From: Nocardioides coralli | Lineage (GTDB): Bacteria > Actinomycetota > Actinomycetes > Propionibacteriales > Nocardioidaceae | Length of the DNA: 64,000 nucleotides | Assembly (NCBI RefSeq): GCF_019880385.1 | Contig: NZ_CP082273.1 | Span: 992,001-1,056,000 of the forward strand | Reading direction: 5' to 3' | Shown here: in pieces, positions 1-10,082 of the stretch | How positions within the stretch are numbered: the stretch's first letter is position 1 | Layout: every line of letters starts with the position of its first letter | The notes under the pieces: model-generated | Told to the model about the DNA's origin: nothing | Seen by the model: only the letters and a program-made list of their open reading frames with translations | The model's database searches: none | Position numbers and translations under genes: made by a program

Positions 1-2
1 TG

Positions 3-1811
3 ACAGCGGCGACCAACCAGGCGGCCGACGTCGCCGAGCGGCGGCGGATCGCGCGCGGTGCCCCCGTGGCCGTGGTCGACGAGGAGGACCCGTGGGCCGC
101 CGAGCAGGGCTGGGTGGCCCGCTTCCTCACCAACCCGGTCGCGGTGGCCGGGCTGCTCTTCGTGCTGCTCGCACTCGTCGGGGCCCGCGAGGCCTTCGGC
201 ACCGTGGCCGGCGGCGCCCTGTCGCCCGCCCCGGCCTCCGCCGCCCAGTGGTGGCAGCTGTACGCCGAGGCGCAGCACCCGCTCGGTCAGGGGACCCCGG
301 TCCCGGCGCCGGCGTACCTGCTCCCGATGGCGCTCCTCGGCTCCCTGCTGGGCCCGGCGACGACGGTCAGCGCGGTGCTCGTGCTCGCGACCCCGGTGGC
401 GTTCTGGGGGGCCTGGCGGTTCCTGCGGGTCGTCGGCCGGCTGCTCGACCCGGTCGGACCGCCGTCCTGGCTCCTCTTCCTGGGGGCGGCCACCTATGCC
501 CTGGTGCCGGCCGCCTCGGGGGCCTGGGGGCTGGGCCGTCTCGGCGTGGTCGTGGCGGCCACGGTGCTGCCCTGGCTGGCGCACGCCGCCCTCGGTTTCG
601 CCGACCCCGACCCCGACCGCCGCTGGCGTGCGGCGTGGCGCACCGGCCTGCTGCTCGCGCTCGCCGCGGCCTTCGCGCCGCTCGCGTTCTGGTTCTCCCT
701 GGTCCTCGGTGTGCTGGTCGTCGGCGCCGGCTTCTGGATCAGCCCGCGGTCGATGCGCGAGCGGTCGGTGTGGGGCCCGCCGGCGACCGCCCTGCTCTGC
801 CCCGTGGTGCTGCTGGCGCCGTGGTGGGTGCCGCTGGTGGTGACCGGGTCGGCAGCCGCCCTCGCCCTCGACACGGGACGGCTGCCGATGGCGTTCGTGG
901 ACTACCGCGACCTGGTCACCGGTCACCTCGGTGACGCCGGTGCACCCGGGTGGCTCGGGCTGCTGCTGCTGCTCGTCGCCGTGGTGGCCCTGGTGCCGGC
1001 CCGCACCCGGATCCCCGTCATCGTCTGCTGGATCGTCGCGCTGTCGGCGTCGCTGGTCGCGCTGGCCCTCGGTTTCGTCACCTTCGAGCGCGACGCCGTC
1101 GCGACCCGCGCCGGGCTCGGCTTCCTCGTCGTCGTCATCCAGGGCGGGTTCGTGGTCGCCGCGGTGGTCGCGGCCCTCGGGGCCGTGCGCAGCCAGACCC
1201 TGCAGGGCTGGTGGCGACGGCTGCTCCACGCCGGCATTGCCGTGGCGGCGGTGGTGCCGCTCGTCGGGCTGGGCTGGTTCGTCGTCCACGGCCCGGGCGA
1301 GCTCGACGACGCCCCCGACACCGACATCCCGGCGTACATGATGCAGAGCGCGGAGCTCGGTCCCGCCCACGGCATCCTCGTCATCGAGGGCGACGTGGAG
1401 ACCGGCCTCACGTGGGCGGTCCAGCGCGAGGACGGCCTCACCCTCGGGGAGGACGAGATCGTCGGCCTCATGGACGCCGACCGGGAGCTCGACGCCGACG
1501 TCCAGGAGCTGGTCTCCTCGACGGAGAGCGGCGCCGTGGCGACGCTGCCCGGGCACGGGATCGAGCACATCGTGCTGCCCTCGCCCGCCGACGGGAACAT
1601 CGCGGCCGTGCTCGACGCCACCACGGGGCTGGAGCAGGCCAGCGCCGAGGACCGCTCCACCCGGGCCTGGCGCGTGGCGGAGCCCGTGCAGGAGGACGCC
1701 GTCACCCGGACGACGCCGTGGTGGCGGACGGGCCTGGTGGCCCTCCAGTGCCTCGGCATCGTGGTGGTGGCCGTGCTGTGTGCGCCCACCCGGCGGGGGG
1801 AGCGGCGATGA
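3..1811 (+). CDS. Membrane glycosyltransferase, C-terminal part (5' partial)
   Basis: The reading frame is open to the left edge, so the true start lies outside; 602 residues are visible. They hold many hydrophobic segments of about 20 residues (roughly residues 45-420) followed by a soluble tail and one last membrane span, ending in a basic RRGERR. No catalytic DxD domain is visible. In actinobacteria the gene at this position, just before DUF5719, is a large GT2 glycosyltransferase with an N-terminal catalytic domain and a polytopic C-terminus, and that is the basis of the call. The stop overlaps the next start as ATGA, indicating translational coupling. The membrane part is seen; the glycosyltransferase identity is inferred from gene order. 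Confidence 0.6.
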   Translation, partial: TAATNQAADVAERRRIARGAPVAVVDEEDPWAAEQGWVARFLTNPVAVAGLLFVLLALVGAREAFGTVAGGALSPAPASAAQWWQLYAEAQHPLGQGTPVPAPAYLLPMALLGSLLGPATTVSAVLVLATPVAFWGAWRFLRVVGRLLDPVGPPSWLLFLGAATYALVPAASGAWGLGRLGVVVAATVLPWLAHAALGFADPDPDRRWRAAWRTGLLLALAAAFAPLAFWFSLVLGVLVVGAGFWISPRSMRERSVWGPPATALLCPVVLLAPWWVPLVVTGSAAALALDTGRLPMAFVDYRDLVTGHLGDAGAPGWLGLLLLLVAVVALVPARTRIPVIVCWIVALSASLVALALGFVTFERDAVATRAGLGFLVVVIQGGFVVAAVVAALGAVRSQTLQGWWRRLLHAGIAVAAVVPLVGLGWFVVHGPGELDDAPDTDIPAYMMQSAELGPAHGILVIEGDVETGLTWAVQREDGLTLGEDEIVGLMDADRELDADVQELVSSTESGAVATLPGHGIEHIVLPSPADGNIAAVLDATTGLEQASAEDRSTRAWRVAEPVQEDAVTRTTPWWRTGLVALQCLGIVVVAVLCAPTRRGERR

Positions 1812-3184
1812 GCGAGACCGGCCGACGCAGCGCGATGCGGCGCACGCTGAGCCCCACCGGTGTCATCGCGGTCGTGCTGCCGCTGCTGACCGTCGGGGCG
1901 CTCGCCCTGGTGCGTCCCGATCCCGCCTCGATCCCGGCGCAGGGGGCGCAGGAGGTGCGGCCCGACCGGGTCGACCTGGTCTGCCCGAGCGCCCTGACCG
2001 AGCCGCTGCTCGCCGTCGCGGTGGCGGGTGCCGAGGTGGCGGGAACCGCGACCGCGATCCCCGAGAGCGGGGACGCGGAGCCGGTCGAGGTCGAGGACGA
2101 CGCGGTGACGCGTCTCTCGAGCCCCGAGGTCACCGAGCTGCGGGGAGAGGGCGACCTCGCGTCGTCGCTCATCGCAGCCCGGGTCCAGGAACGCGGGCTC
2201 GCCGCGACCGACTGCGTGCTGCCCCGGCCCGACTACTGGTTCTCGGGGGTCGGCGCGGGGGCCGAGCACGTCTCCGTCCTCGAGCTCACCAATCCCGACG
2301 ACGGGCCGGCCGTCGCCGACGTCACGGTCTGGGCGCGCAGCGGCCAGCTCGACGTGCCGACCCTGCGCGGCGTGATCGTCCCCGGCGGGGAGACGCTGCG
2401 GCTCGACCTGGCGCAGGAGGTGCCGCGGCGGACCGAGCTGGGGATCTCCGTGGTGGTGTCGCGGGGCCGGCTGGCCGCGACGGTGGAGGACGAGATCCCC
2501 TCCCTGGGCGCCCGCGCCGCCACGCGCGGGTGGCTGCCCGAGTCCGGCGAGCCCGCCACCGAGCAGCTGCTCCTGGGGCTGGCCGCGGGCGAGGGCAGCG
2601 ACACGCTGGTGCTGACCAATCCCGGCGCCGACGAGGCACGCGTGGAGCTCCGGGTGGTCACCCAGGACGCCTCGTTCGTGCCGGAAGGGCTGGCCGAGGT
2701 CCGGGTCGGCCCGATGTCGGTCGAGACGGTGACGCTCTCGGAGGTGCTGCGACGGCAGGTGCAGGAGGGTGCCCTGGGGCTCGAGCTCTCCGCCACCGAA
2801 CCGGTGAGTGCGACGCTGCGTTCCGTGGTGGGAGAGGACCTCGTCCACGCCACCCGCGTCGCGGGCTCGACGAACGCGATGACGGCGCTGGTGCCGCCCG
2901 GTGAGGCCCGCCTGGTGCTGGCGGGGGCCGAGGGCTCGGGGATCGCGCAGGTGACGGCGTACGACGCCGACGGCCGGCGGCTGCAGCGGCGCCGGGTCGA
3001 GCTGACCGACGGCAGCGGGGGAGAGGTGGAGCTGCGCCGCGGCACCGCCCTGGTCCGGGTGTCCTCGAAGCGCACCACCGTGGCCGCCGCCGTCGTGGTC
3101 ACCGGCCGCGGTGCGACCGTGGTGCCGCTGGAGGAGCTCGTGCGTCGCAGCCTGGTCCCTGCGGTCCGACCGGGTCTGCTGTAG
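1808..3184 (+). CDS. DUF5719 family exported protein
   Basis: The 458-residue product starts at an ATG overlapping the previous stop (ATGA). A basic stretch and one hydrophobic segment (about residues 17-36, VIAVVLPLLTVGALALV) look like a signal anchor, and the rest is a soluble extracytoplasmic domain rich in Val, Thr and Glu, suggesting beta-sandwich repeats. Its place between the polytopic glycosyltransferase and the DUF3499/manB block is the conserved actinobacterial position of DUF5719 proteins. Function is unknown; coupling to the glycosyltransferase suggests an envelope glycan role, which is inference. Confidence 0.7.
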   Translation: MSETGRRSAMRRTLSPTGVIAVVLPLLTVGALALVRPDPASIPAQGAQEVRPDRVDLVCPSALTEPLLAVAVAGAEVAGTATAIPESGDAEPVEVEDDAVTRLSSPEVTELRGEGDLASSLIAARVQERGLAATDCVLPRPDYWFSGVGAGAEHVSVLELTNPDDGPAVADVTVWARSGQLDVPTLRGVIVPGGETLRLDLAQEVPRRTELGISVVVSRGRLAATVEDEIPSLGARAATRGWLPESGEPATEQLLLGLAAGEGSDTLVLTNPGADEARVELRVVTQDASFVPEGLAEVRVGPMSVETVTLSEVLRRQVQEGALGLELSATEPVSATLRSVVGEDLVHATRVAGSTNAMTALVPPGEARLVLAGAEGSGIAQVTAYDADGRRLQRRRVELTDGSGGEVELRRGTALVRVSSKRTTVAAAVVVTGRGATVVPLEELVRRSLVPAVRPGLL

Positions 3185-3185
3185 C

Positions 3186-3644
3186 TCAGTCCTCGCGCCG
3201 GCGGTAGCGGGGGTCGACCAGCTCGGCGTCGACCCCGAGCAGCTCTGCCACCTGCTCGACCACCACCGTCAGCACGAGCGCCTCGAGGTCGGCCAGCGAC
3301 TCCGCCCGGTGCTCGATCGGCCGCCGGAAGACCACCAGCCGGGTGGGAGCGCCGCGCGCGCCGCGGACCAAGGACGACAGTGGTGCGGTGCCGTGCCAGT
3401 CGTCCGGGATCTGGGGGGCGTCCTCGACGGCGTACTCGAGCAGGCCGAGCCGGTCCGACCACCGCTCGTCGAGCTCCGCCACGACCTCGACGACGAGGTC
3501 GTCGAAGCGCTCCCGGGCGGTGCGGAGCTCGGGCACCCCCGGGGTCCGGGGGAGGACTCCGGGCCCCCGCATGCCGCGCCCGCGCCGGTCCCGACGGGGT
3601 GCCCGGGGGCGCGGGGGCTCCGAGGCATCGACTCCCACCCGCAT
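3186..3644 (-). CDS. Zincin-like metallopeptidase family protein (PF06262, Rv3259-like), degenerate active site
   Basis: This 152-residue protein has a basic N-terminus and a C-terminal region ending in VDPRY. The PF06262 family is a minimal zincin fold that normally carries HExxH. Here the equivalent helix reads VVEQVAELLG, so the Glu is kept but both His ligands are replaced (by Val and Ala), as I recall for other actinobacterial members. A longer start at 3677 exists, but 3644 is preferred because a TAGGCT -10 box sits 7 nt upstream, fitting a leaderless transcript. It is divergent from DUF3499. Peptidase activity is doubtful. Confidence 0.7.
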   Translation of the reverse strand: MRVGVDASEPPRPRAPRRDRRGRGMRGPGVLPRTPGVPELRTARERFDDLVVEVVAELDERWSDRLGLLEYAVEDAPQIPDDWHGTAPLSSLVRGARGAPTRLVVFRRPIEHRAESLADLEALVLTVVVEQVAELLGVDAELVDPRYRRRED

Positions 3645-3651
3645 GACCGCG

Positions 3652-3657
3652 AGCCTA
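3652..3657 (-). promoter_or_regulatory. -10 box TAGGCT of the PF06262 gene
   Basis: TAGGCT on the minus strand ends 7 nt before the ATG at 3644. This matches the leaderless TANNNT layout seen at many genes in the window and decides that start. Confidence 0.55.
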
Positions 3658-3681
3658 ATCGGCTTCCGCGGGATCACTGGG

Positions 3682-3687
3682 TACCGT
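3682..3687 (+). promoter_or_regulatory. -10 box TACCGT of the DUF3499 gene
   Basis: TACCGT ends 7 nt before the GTG at 3695. There is no Shine-Dalgarno sequence, so a leaderless transcript is likely. It forms a divergent promoter pair with the box at 3652-3657. Confidence 0.55.
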
Positions 3688-3694
3688 CGGCCCC

Positions 3695-4063
3695 GTGAGT
3701 GCAGGCCGGCGGTGTTCGCGAACGGCGTGTGGCCGGACTGCGGTCAACACGCTCACCTACGTCTACGCCGACCAGACCGCCGTCCTCGGTCCCCTCGCGA
3801 CCTATGCCGAGCCGCACGCCTACGACCTGTGCGACGTGCACAGCGAGCGCCTCTCCGCGCCGCGGGGCTGGGAGGTGCTGCGGCTGGCTCCCGACCCTGC
3901 CGCCCAGGGCCCGAGCCCCGACGACCTGCTGGCCCTGGCCGACGCCGTCCGCGAGGCCGGCCGGCCCCCGGCGCCGCCGGAGGTCACCGGCCCCACGCTG
4001 GCCGACGAGACGGGCCGCGAGACCAGCAGGCGGGGGCACCTGCGGGTGCTCACCTCCGACTGA
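3695..4063 (+). CDS. DUF3499 family protein (Rv3258c-like)
   Basis: This 122-residue protein starts at a GTG right after a leaderless -10 box. The N-terminal half has Cys7, Cys12 and a DLCDVH motif near residue 45, spaced like a small zinc-binding domain; the C-terminal half is polar and proline-rich. DUF3499 proteins are restricted to actinobacteria and sit directly upstream of manB, as here. Function is unknown. Metal binding is inferred from the Cys/His pattern. Confidence 0.8.
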   Translation: MSAGRRCSRTACGRTAVNTLTYVYADQTAVLGPLATYAEPHAYDLCDVHSERLSAPRGWEVLRLAPDPAAQGPSPDDLLALADAVREAGRPPAPPEVTGPTLADETGRETSRRGHLRVLTSD

Positions 4064-4077
4064 CGCCGCCACCGGGA

Positions 4078-4083
4078 TAGGCT
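4078..4083 (+). promoter_or_regulatory. -10 box TAGGCT of manB
   Basis: TAGGCT ends 8 nt before the manB ATG at 4092, inside the 28-nt gap after DUF3499. It suggests manB has its own leaderless promoter. Confidence 0.5.
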
Positions 4084-4091
4084 CCCGGGCC

Positions 4092-5468
4092 ATGGCCCCC
4101 ATCCTCGACGACGCCGCGCTCGACGCCGTCTTCAAGGCCTACGACGTGCGCGGTCTCGTCCCGGAGCAGCTCGACGCGGAGCTGTGCCGGTCGATCGGCA
4201 ACGCCTTCGTCGAGGTCACCGGAGCCCGCGAGGTCGTCGTCGGCCACGACATGCGCCCCAGCTCGCCCGAGCTCGCGGGCGCCTTCGCCGACGGCGCTGC
4301 GTCGGCCGGTGCCGACGTCGTCGCGATCGGCCTCTGCTCGACCGACCAGCTCTACTTCGCCAGCGGCCATCTCGACCTGCCCGGCGCGATGTTCACCGCC
4401 AGCCACAACCCGGCCGACTACAACGGCATCAAGCTGTGCGGACGCGGCGCCAGCCCCGTGGGCCAGGACACCGGCCTGCGCGAGGTGCGCGAGCGGGTCG
4501 CCCAGGGCGCCGGTCGGTCGGCCGCCCGGCTCGGCACGCTGCAGCAGATGGACCTGCTGGCGGCCTACGCCGCCCACCTGGTCGGCCTCGCGCCGGTGGC
4601 GGGTCGCCGGCTCAAGGTCGTCGTCGACGCCGGCAACGGCATGGCCGGACTCACCGTGCCCGCCGTGGCCGACCGGCTCGGTGCGGACCGGATCGAGCTG
4701 GTCCCCCTCTACTTCGAGCTCGACGGCAGCTTCCCGAACCACGAGGCCAACCCGATCGACCCGGCCAACCTGGTCGACCTGCAGAAACGGGTCGTCGCCG
4801 AGGACGCCGACCTGGGGCTCGCCTTCGACGGCGACGCCGACCGGTGCTTCCTGGTGGACGAGCGCGGCGAGCCCGTCTCGCCCTCGACCCTGACCGCCCT
4901 GATCGCCGCCCGCGAGCTCGAGCGCCACCCGGGTTCGACGGTGATCCACAACCTGATCACGAGCCGGGCGGTGCCCGAGCTGGTCTCCGAGCGTGGCGGC
5001 ACCCCCGTCCGCAGCCGCGTCGGCCACAGCTTCATCAAGGCGATGATGGCCGAGACGGACGCCGTCTTCGCCGGCGAGCACAGCGGCCACTTCTACTTCC
5101 GCGACTTCTGGCGCGCCGACTCCGGGCTGCTGGCCGCCCTCCACGCGCTGGCCGCCCTGGCGGGCACCGAGGCCACCGCCTCCGAGCTCTTCGGCGAGTT
5201 CGCCCGCTACCCGCTCAGCGGCGAGATCAACTCGACGGTGGTGGATCCGCAGGCCGTCATCGACGAGGTCCGCGCCGACCACGCCGGCCTCGACGGGGTC
5301 CGGCTCGACGACCTCGACGGCCTGACCGTCACCCACGACGACTGGTGGTTCAACGTCCGTCCCTCCAACACCGAACCGCTGCTGCGCCTCAACGTCGAGG
5401 GCCGCGACGAGGCCACGATGAGGCGCGTCCGTGACGCCGTCCTCCGCACGATCAGGAGCCACCGATGA
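4092..5468 (+). CDS. manB: Phosphomannomutase/phosphoglucomutase
   Basis: The 458-residue enzyme interconverts hexose 6-phosphate and 1-phosphate, feeding GDP-mannose and cell-envelope mannosides. All four alpha-D-phosphohexomutase signatures are visible: the phosphoserine loop TASHNP (Ser104), the metal loop DGDADR (residues 246-251), the sugar-selectivity loop GEHSGH (about 328-333) and the phosphate site RPSNTEP near the C-terminus. Length is normal for the family. The ATG at 4092 is set by the TAGGCT box 8 nt upstream and by the family N-terminus FKAYDVRG; longer in-frame starts are unsupported. Its stop overlaps the Trm112 start (ATGA). Confidence 0.93.
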   Translation: MAPILDDAALDAVFKAYDVRGLVPEQLDAELCRSIGNAFVEVTGAREVVVGHDMRPSSPELAGAFADGAASAGADVVAIGLCSTDQLYFASGHLDLPGAMFTASHNPADYNGIKLCGRGASPVGQDTGLREVRERVAQGAGRSAARLGTLQQMDLLAAYAAHLVGLAPVAGRRLKVVVDAGNGMAGLTVPAVADRLGADRIELVPLYFELDGSFPNHEANPIDPANLVDLQKRVVAEDADLGLAFDGDADRCFLVDERGEPVSPSTLTALIAARELERHPGSTVIHNLITSRAVPELVSERGGTPVRSRVGHSFIKAMMAETDAVFAGEHSGHFYFRDFWRADSGLLAALHALAALAGTEATASELFGEFARYPLSGEINSTVVDPQAVIDEVRADHAGLDGVRLDDLDGLTVTHDDWWFNVRPSNTEPLLRLNVEGRDEATMRRVRDAVLRTIRSHR

Positions 5469-5629
5469 ACCTGGACCCCACCCTGCTCGAGATCATCGTC
5501 TGCCCGGACTGCCGCGGCGATCTCGCCGCCGAGGGCGAGGAGCTGGTGTGCGGGTCCTGCGGGCTCGCCTACCCGGTGCGCGACGACATCCCGGTGCTCC
5601 TCGTCGACGAGGCACGCCGGCCCGAGTGA
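5465..5629 (+). CDS. Trm112-like zinc-ribbon protein
   Basis: This 54-residue protein overlaps the manB stop by ATGA. It has CPDC at residues 13-16 and CGSC at 29-32, followed by [12 protein letters not shown], the standard Trm112/YcaR pattern. In other organisms Trm112 proteins activate methyltransferases, and small bacterial members often travel with sugar-nucleotide genes. Here it is wedged between manB and the SIS protein, 10 nt upstream of the latter, so co-translation is likely. Its partner cannot be told from the sequence. Confidence 0.88.
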   Translation: MNLDPTLLEIIVCPDCRGDLAAEGEELVCGSCGLAYPVRDDIPVLLVDEARRPE

Positions 5630-5639
5630 GCAGCTGACG

Positions 5640-6668
5640 ATGGCGACCTGGTTCGACGAGTCCCGTCTCGACGACGAGGCGGCGTGGCAGCGCCACGACG
5701 CCACGCTGCGCCTCCTGGCCGAGTCGGGCGCCCGCGTACGCCGCGAGGTGGTCGAGGCCACCGAGGCGATCTCCGACGGGGTGACCCGGGCGGCCGGGCA
5801 GCAGCGACCGCGGGCCGTCGTCGCCGCCGGCCCCGACTCCCGGCTGCTCCGCGCGGTCCTGGAGCCGTGGTGCCCGGTGCCGTTCGTGGCCTGGCCGGCC
5901 CCCTCGCTGCCGGGCTGGGCAGGTGGGCTGGACCTCGTGGTGGTGCTGGCCCACGACGGGGGCGCCGGCTCGGCGTCGGCGGTCGCCGAGGCCGTCCGCC
6001 GCGGCTGCCAGGTGGTGGTCGCCTGCCCGCCGGGATCGATGGTGGCCGAGCACGCCGCCGGCCGGTGGAGCACGATCCTGCCGAGCTCGACGCGTGACCA
6101 GCTGGCCACGGCGGTGGTCATGCTGGAGTACCTCGAGCAGGTGCAGCTCGGTCCGCGTACCGACTCGGAGGGCGTGGCGACGGCGCTCGACGAGGTCGCG
6201 ACGGCCTGCTCGCCGCACCGTGACCTGGCCGGCAACCCGGCCAAGGAGCTGGCGATCTCGATGGCCGACTCCGTGCCGATGGTGTGGGGCGGGAGCGTCC
6301 TCGCAGCCCGGGCCGCCCGCCGGATCGCCGAGTCGTTGCGACGTACCAGTGGTCGCAGCGCCCTGGCCGGCGACGCCGAGCACCTGCTGCCGGTGCTCGA
6401 GGCAGCCCGGCAGCACGACGTCTTCGACGACCCCTTCGCCGGCGATGCGCGCGACCTGGGCCCCATGCTGCTCGTCCTCGACGACGGCAACGAGGAGGCG
6501 CTGGTGCGCGAGGAGCGGGGACGGCTGCGTGCGGCGGCCGGCTCCCGTGGCGTGCGGGTCGAGACCCTGACGACCGAGGCGCCGACGGAGATCGCCCGCT
6601 ACGCCTCGCTGCTCCTGCAAGGCCGCTACGCCGCCGAGTACCTCGGCCTGGGTCTCACCGAGGAGTGA
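5640..6668 (+). CDS. SIS-domain protein, phosphosugar isomerase-like (Rv3256c/TobH type)
   Basis: The 342-residue cytosolic protein lies third in the manB-Trm112-SIS run. The C-terminal half resembles the sugar-isomerase fold of bifunctional phosphoglucose/phosphomannose isomerases: a HRDLAGNPAKELA segment around residues 198-210 followed by a GGSVLAARAARRIAESL helix. The N-terminal half has hydrophobic strands and Ala/Gly-rich loops expected of a first SIS subdomain. It may supply mannose 6-phosphate to ManB. The mycobacterial orthologue at this position is uncharacterised, so enzyme activity is inferred. Confidence 0.7.
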   Translation: MATWFDESRLDDEAAWQRHDATLRLLAESGARVRREVVEATEAISDGVTRAAGQQRPRAVVAAGPDSRLLRAVLEPWCPVPFVAWPAPSLPGWAGGLDLVVVLAHDGGAGSASAVAEAVRRGCQVVVACPPGSMVAEHAAGRWSTILPSSTRDQLATAVVMLEYLEQVQLGPRTDSEGVATALDEVATACSPHRDLAGNPAKELAISMADSVPMVWGGSVLAARAARRIAESLRRTSGRSALAGDAEHLLPVLEAARQHDVFDDPFAGDARDLGPMLLVLDDGNEEALVREERGRLRAAAGSRGVRVETLTTEAPTEIARYASLLLQGRYAAEYLGLGLTEE

Positions 6669-6761
6669 CCCCCTCGGGACGGCTTCCCCGACCACGCGGC
6701 TCCGGGGACGACGGCGCCCGCCGATAGGCTGGTCCGGCCCACTGACCCGAAAGGCTCCCCC

Positions 6762-7784
<1,023 letters not shown>

Positions 7785-7878
7785 CCGCGTCGAGGATTCT
7801 GCGTTCCTTCACCCTGCCTTCTACCCTCGGAGTGCACGCTCCGCTGGCCCATGCCTAGCCCTGAGGGGGAAGTCGCTC
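7785..7878 (+). promoter_or_regulatory. ahcY promoter and leader with a small hairpin
   Basis: A TACCCT box (7822-7827) is followed by a 5-bp stem (7828-7832 with 7839-7843), then GAGGGGGAAG (7863-7872) as ribosome site for the GTG at 7879. The hairpin overlaps the expected transcription start. I could not match it to the SAH riboswitch consensus. Confidence 0.4.
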
Positions 7879-9309
7879 GTGGATTACAAGGTCGCCGATC
7901 TGTCCCTGGCCGAGTTCGGCCGCAAGGAGATCTCGCTCGCGGAGCACGAGATGCCCGGCCTCATGGCGATGCGTGAGCGGTACGCCGCGGAGCAGCCCCT
8001 GGCCGGGGCCCGCATCGCCGGCTCGCTCCACATGACCGTGCAGACGGCGGTGCTCATCGAGACCCTCGTCGCCCTCGGCGCAGAGGTGCGCTGGGCGTCC
8101 TGCAACATCTTCTCCACCCAGGACCACGCGGCCGCCGCGGTCGTCGTCGGCCCCGAGGGCACCGTCGACGCGCCCGCCGGCTCCCCGGTCTTCGCCTGGA
8201 AGGGCGAGACCCTCGAGGAGTACTGGTGGTGCACCCAGCAGATCCTCGACTGGCCGGAGGGTCGGTTCGCCAACATGATCCTGGACGACGGCGGCGACGC
8301 CACGTTGCTCGTCCACCTCGGCGTCGAGGCCGAGAAGGCCGGCCACGCCCCCGACCCCGCCACCGCGGCGAGCGCCGAGCAGCGGGTCGTCTTCGAGGTG
8401 CTGCAGGCCTCGCTCGCGGAGAGCACCGACCGCTGGACCCAGATCGCCGGCGAGATCAAGGGTGTCACCGAGGAGACCACCACCGGGGTCCACCGGCTCT
8501 ACGAGATGCTCAAGGAGGGCTCGCTGCTCTTCCCGGCCATCAACGTCAACGACTCGGTCACCAAGTCGAAGTTCGACAACAAGTACGGCTGCCGCCACTC
8601 CCTGATCGACGGCATCAACCGCGCGACCGACGTGCTCATGGGCGGCAAGGTCGCGGTCGTGTGCGGCTACGGGGACGTCGGCAAGGGCTGTGCCGAGTCG
8701 CTGCGGGGCCAGGGCGCTCGCGTCATCGTCACCGAGATCGACCCCATCTGTGCGCTGCAGGCCGCGATGGACGGCTACGAGGTCAACACCCTCGACAACG
8801 TGCTCGACGTCGCCGACATCATCATCACGGCGACCGGCAACAAGGACGTCGTCACCGTCGACCACATGGCGCGCATGAAGCACCAGGCGATCGTCGGCAA
8901 CATCGGGCACTTCGACAACGAGATCGACATGGCCGGCCTCGAGAGCTACCCCGGCGTCGAGCACACCAACATCAAGCCGCAGGTCGACGTCTGGACCTTC
9001 CCGACCGGTACGTCGGTGATCGTCCTCTCCGAGGGTCGGCTGATGAACCTCGGCAACGCCACCGGCCACCCGAGCTTCGTGATGTCGAACTCCTTCACGA
9101 ACCAGGTGCTGGCGCAGGTCGAGCTGTTCACCAAGCCCGAGGACTACCCCGTCGGGGTCTACGTGCTGCCCAAGCACCTCGACGAGGAGGTCGCCCGGCT
9201 CCACCTCGAGGCGCTCGGCGTGAAGCTCACGACCCTCTCCGAGGACCAGGCCACCTACCTCGGCGTCCCGGTCTCCGGCCCCTACAAGTCCGACCACTAC
9301 CGCTACTGA
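7879..9309 (+). CDS. ahcY: Adenosylhomocysteinase
   Basis: The 476-residue enzyme hydrolyses S-adenosylhomocysteine to adenosine and homocysteine, relieving product inhibition of methyltransferases. The N-terminal substrate domain has the [16 protein letters not shown] and [16 protein letters not shown] signatures; the NAD-binding glycine loop GYGDVGKG starts at residue 263, and the protein ends in KSDHYRY, the C-terminal motif whose Lys and Tyr reach the partner subunit's NAD site. Length matches the actinobacterial form. The GTG start has a strong ribosome site. In mycobacteria this gene is also just upstream of mtrA. Confidence 0.97.
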   Translation: MDYKVADLSLAEFGRKEISLAEHEMPGLMAMRERYAAEQPLAGARIAGSLHMTVQTAVLIETLVALGAEVRWASCNIFSTQDHAAAAVVVGPEGTVDAPAGSPVFAWKGETLEEYWWCTQQILDWPEGRFANMILDDGGDATLLVHLGVEAEKAGHAPDPATAASAEQRVVFEVLQASLAESTDRWTQIAGEIKGVTEETTTGVHRLYEMLKEGSLLFPAINVNDSVTKSKFDNKYGCRHSLIDGINRATDVLMGGKVAVVCGYGDVGKGCAESLRGQGARVIVTEIDPICALQAAMDGYEVNTLDNVLDVADIIITATGNKDVVTVDHMARMKHQAIVGNIGHFDNEIDMAGLESYPGVEHTNIKPQVDVWTFPTGTSVIVLSEGRLMNLGNATGHPSFVMSNSFTNQVLAQVELFTKPEDYPVGVYVLPKHLDEEVARLHLEALGVKLTTLSEDQATYLGVPVSGPYKSDHYRY

Positions 9310-9369
9310 TCACGTCCCGGAGCACCCGATCCCGGGGATGTCGACCCCGGGTGCGGCAGTATTGAGCGC

Positions 9370-10071
9370 ATGAGCCAGGCAGCTGATCTCGCGACGCGGG
9401 GGCGCGTCCTCGTGGTCGACGACGACGCCCCCCTCTCCGAGATGCTCTCGATCGTCCTGCGCCAGGAGGGCTTCGAGAGCCTGGTCTGCGCGCGCGGTGA
9501 CCAGGCGATGGCGGACTTCCGGTCCTTCCGTCCGGACGTGGTGCTGCTCGACCTGATGCTGCCCGGCCGCGACGGCATCGACGTGTGCCGGGAGATCCGG
9601 GCCGAGTCCGGCGTCCCCATCGTCATGCTCACCGCCAAGGGCGACACCGTCGACGTCGTGCTGGGCCTCGAGTCGGGCGCCGACGACTACATCGTCAAGC
9701 CGTTCAAGCCCAAGGAGCTCGTCGCCCGGATCCGGGCCCGCGTACGCCGCTTCGACTCCCCGGCAGCGGAGGTGCTGGGCGTCGGTGACCTCAAGATCGA
9801 CGTGGCGGGTCACACCGTGACCCGCGAGGGCACCCCGGTGAACCTGACGCCGCTGGAGTTCGACCTGCTGGTGTGCCTGGCCCGCAAGCCCGGCCAGGTG
9901 TTCACCCGCGAGGTCCTCCTCGAGCAGGTGTGGGGCTACCGCCACGCCGCCGACACCAGGCTGGTCAACGTGCACGTCCAGCGGCTCCGTTCCAAGGTCG
10001 AGCACGACCCCGAGAACCCGGAGATCGTCGTGACCGTCCGGGGTGTGGGCTACAAGGCCGGCACGTCCTGA
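9370..10071 (+). CDS. mtrA: DNA-binding response regulator MtrA
   Basis: This 233-residue OmpR/PhoB-class regulator has acidic residues at 17-19, phospho-acceptor Asp61 (VVLLDLMLPG), a TAK motif and Lys in IVKPFKPKEL, and a winged helix ending GVGYKAGT. MtrA controls cell-wall hydrolases and division genes in actinobacteria. Identity comes from the sequence and the diagnostic mtrA-mtrB-lpqB order. A CAGTAT box 7 nt before the ATG suggests leaderless transcription. mtrB follows after 11 nt. Confidence 0.95.
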   Translation: MSQAADLATRGRVLVVDDDAPLSEMLSIVLRQEGFESLVCARGDQAMADFRSFRPDVVLLDLMLPGRDGIDVCREIRAESGVPIVMLTAKGDTVDVVLGLESGADDYIVKPFKPKELVARIRARVRRFDSPAAEVLGVGDLKIDVAGHTVTREGTPVNLTPLEFDLLVCLARKPGQVFTREVLLEQVWGYRHAADTRLVNVHVQRLRSKVEHDPENPEIVVTVRGVGYKAGTS

Positions 10072-10082
10072 GGCGGGGGTCC

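Noticed and set aside
923..2848. Long minus-strand open frame opposite the first two genes
   Set aside because: Antisense shadow of the glycosyltransferase tail and DUF5719 gene; no recognisable domain.
7785..7878. SAH riboswitch upstream of ahcY
   Set aside because: The leader has only a short 5-bp hairpin and lacks the conserved GAGG and AGGCUCG segments I recall for that family.
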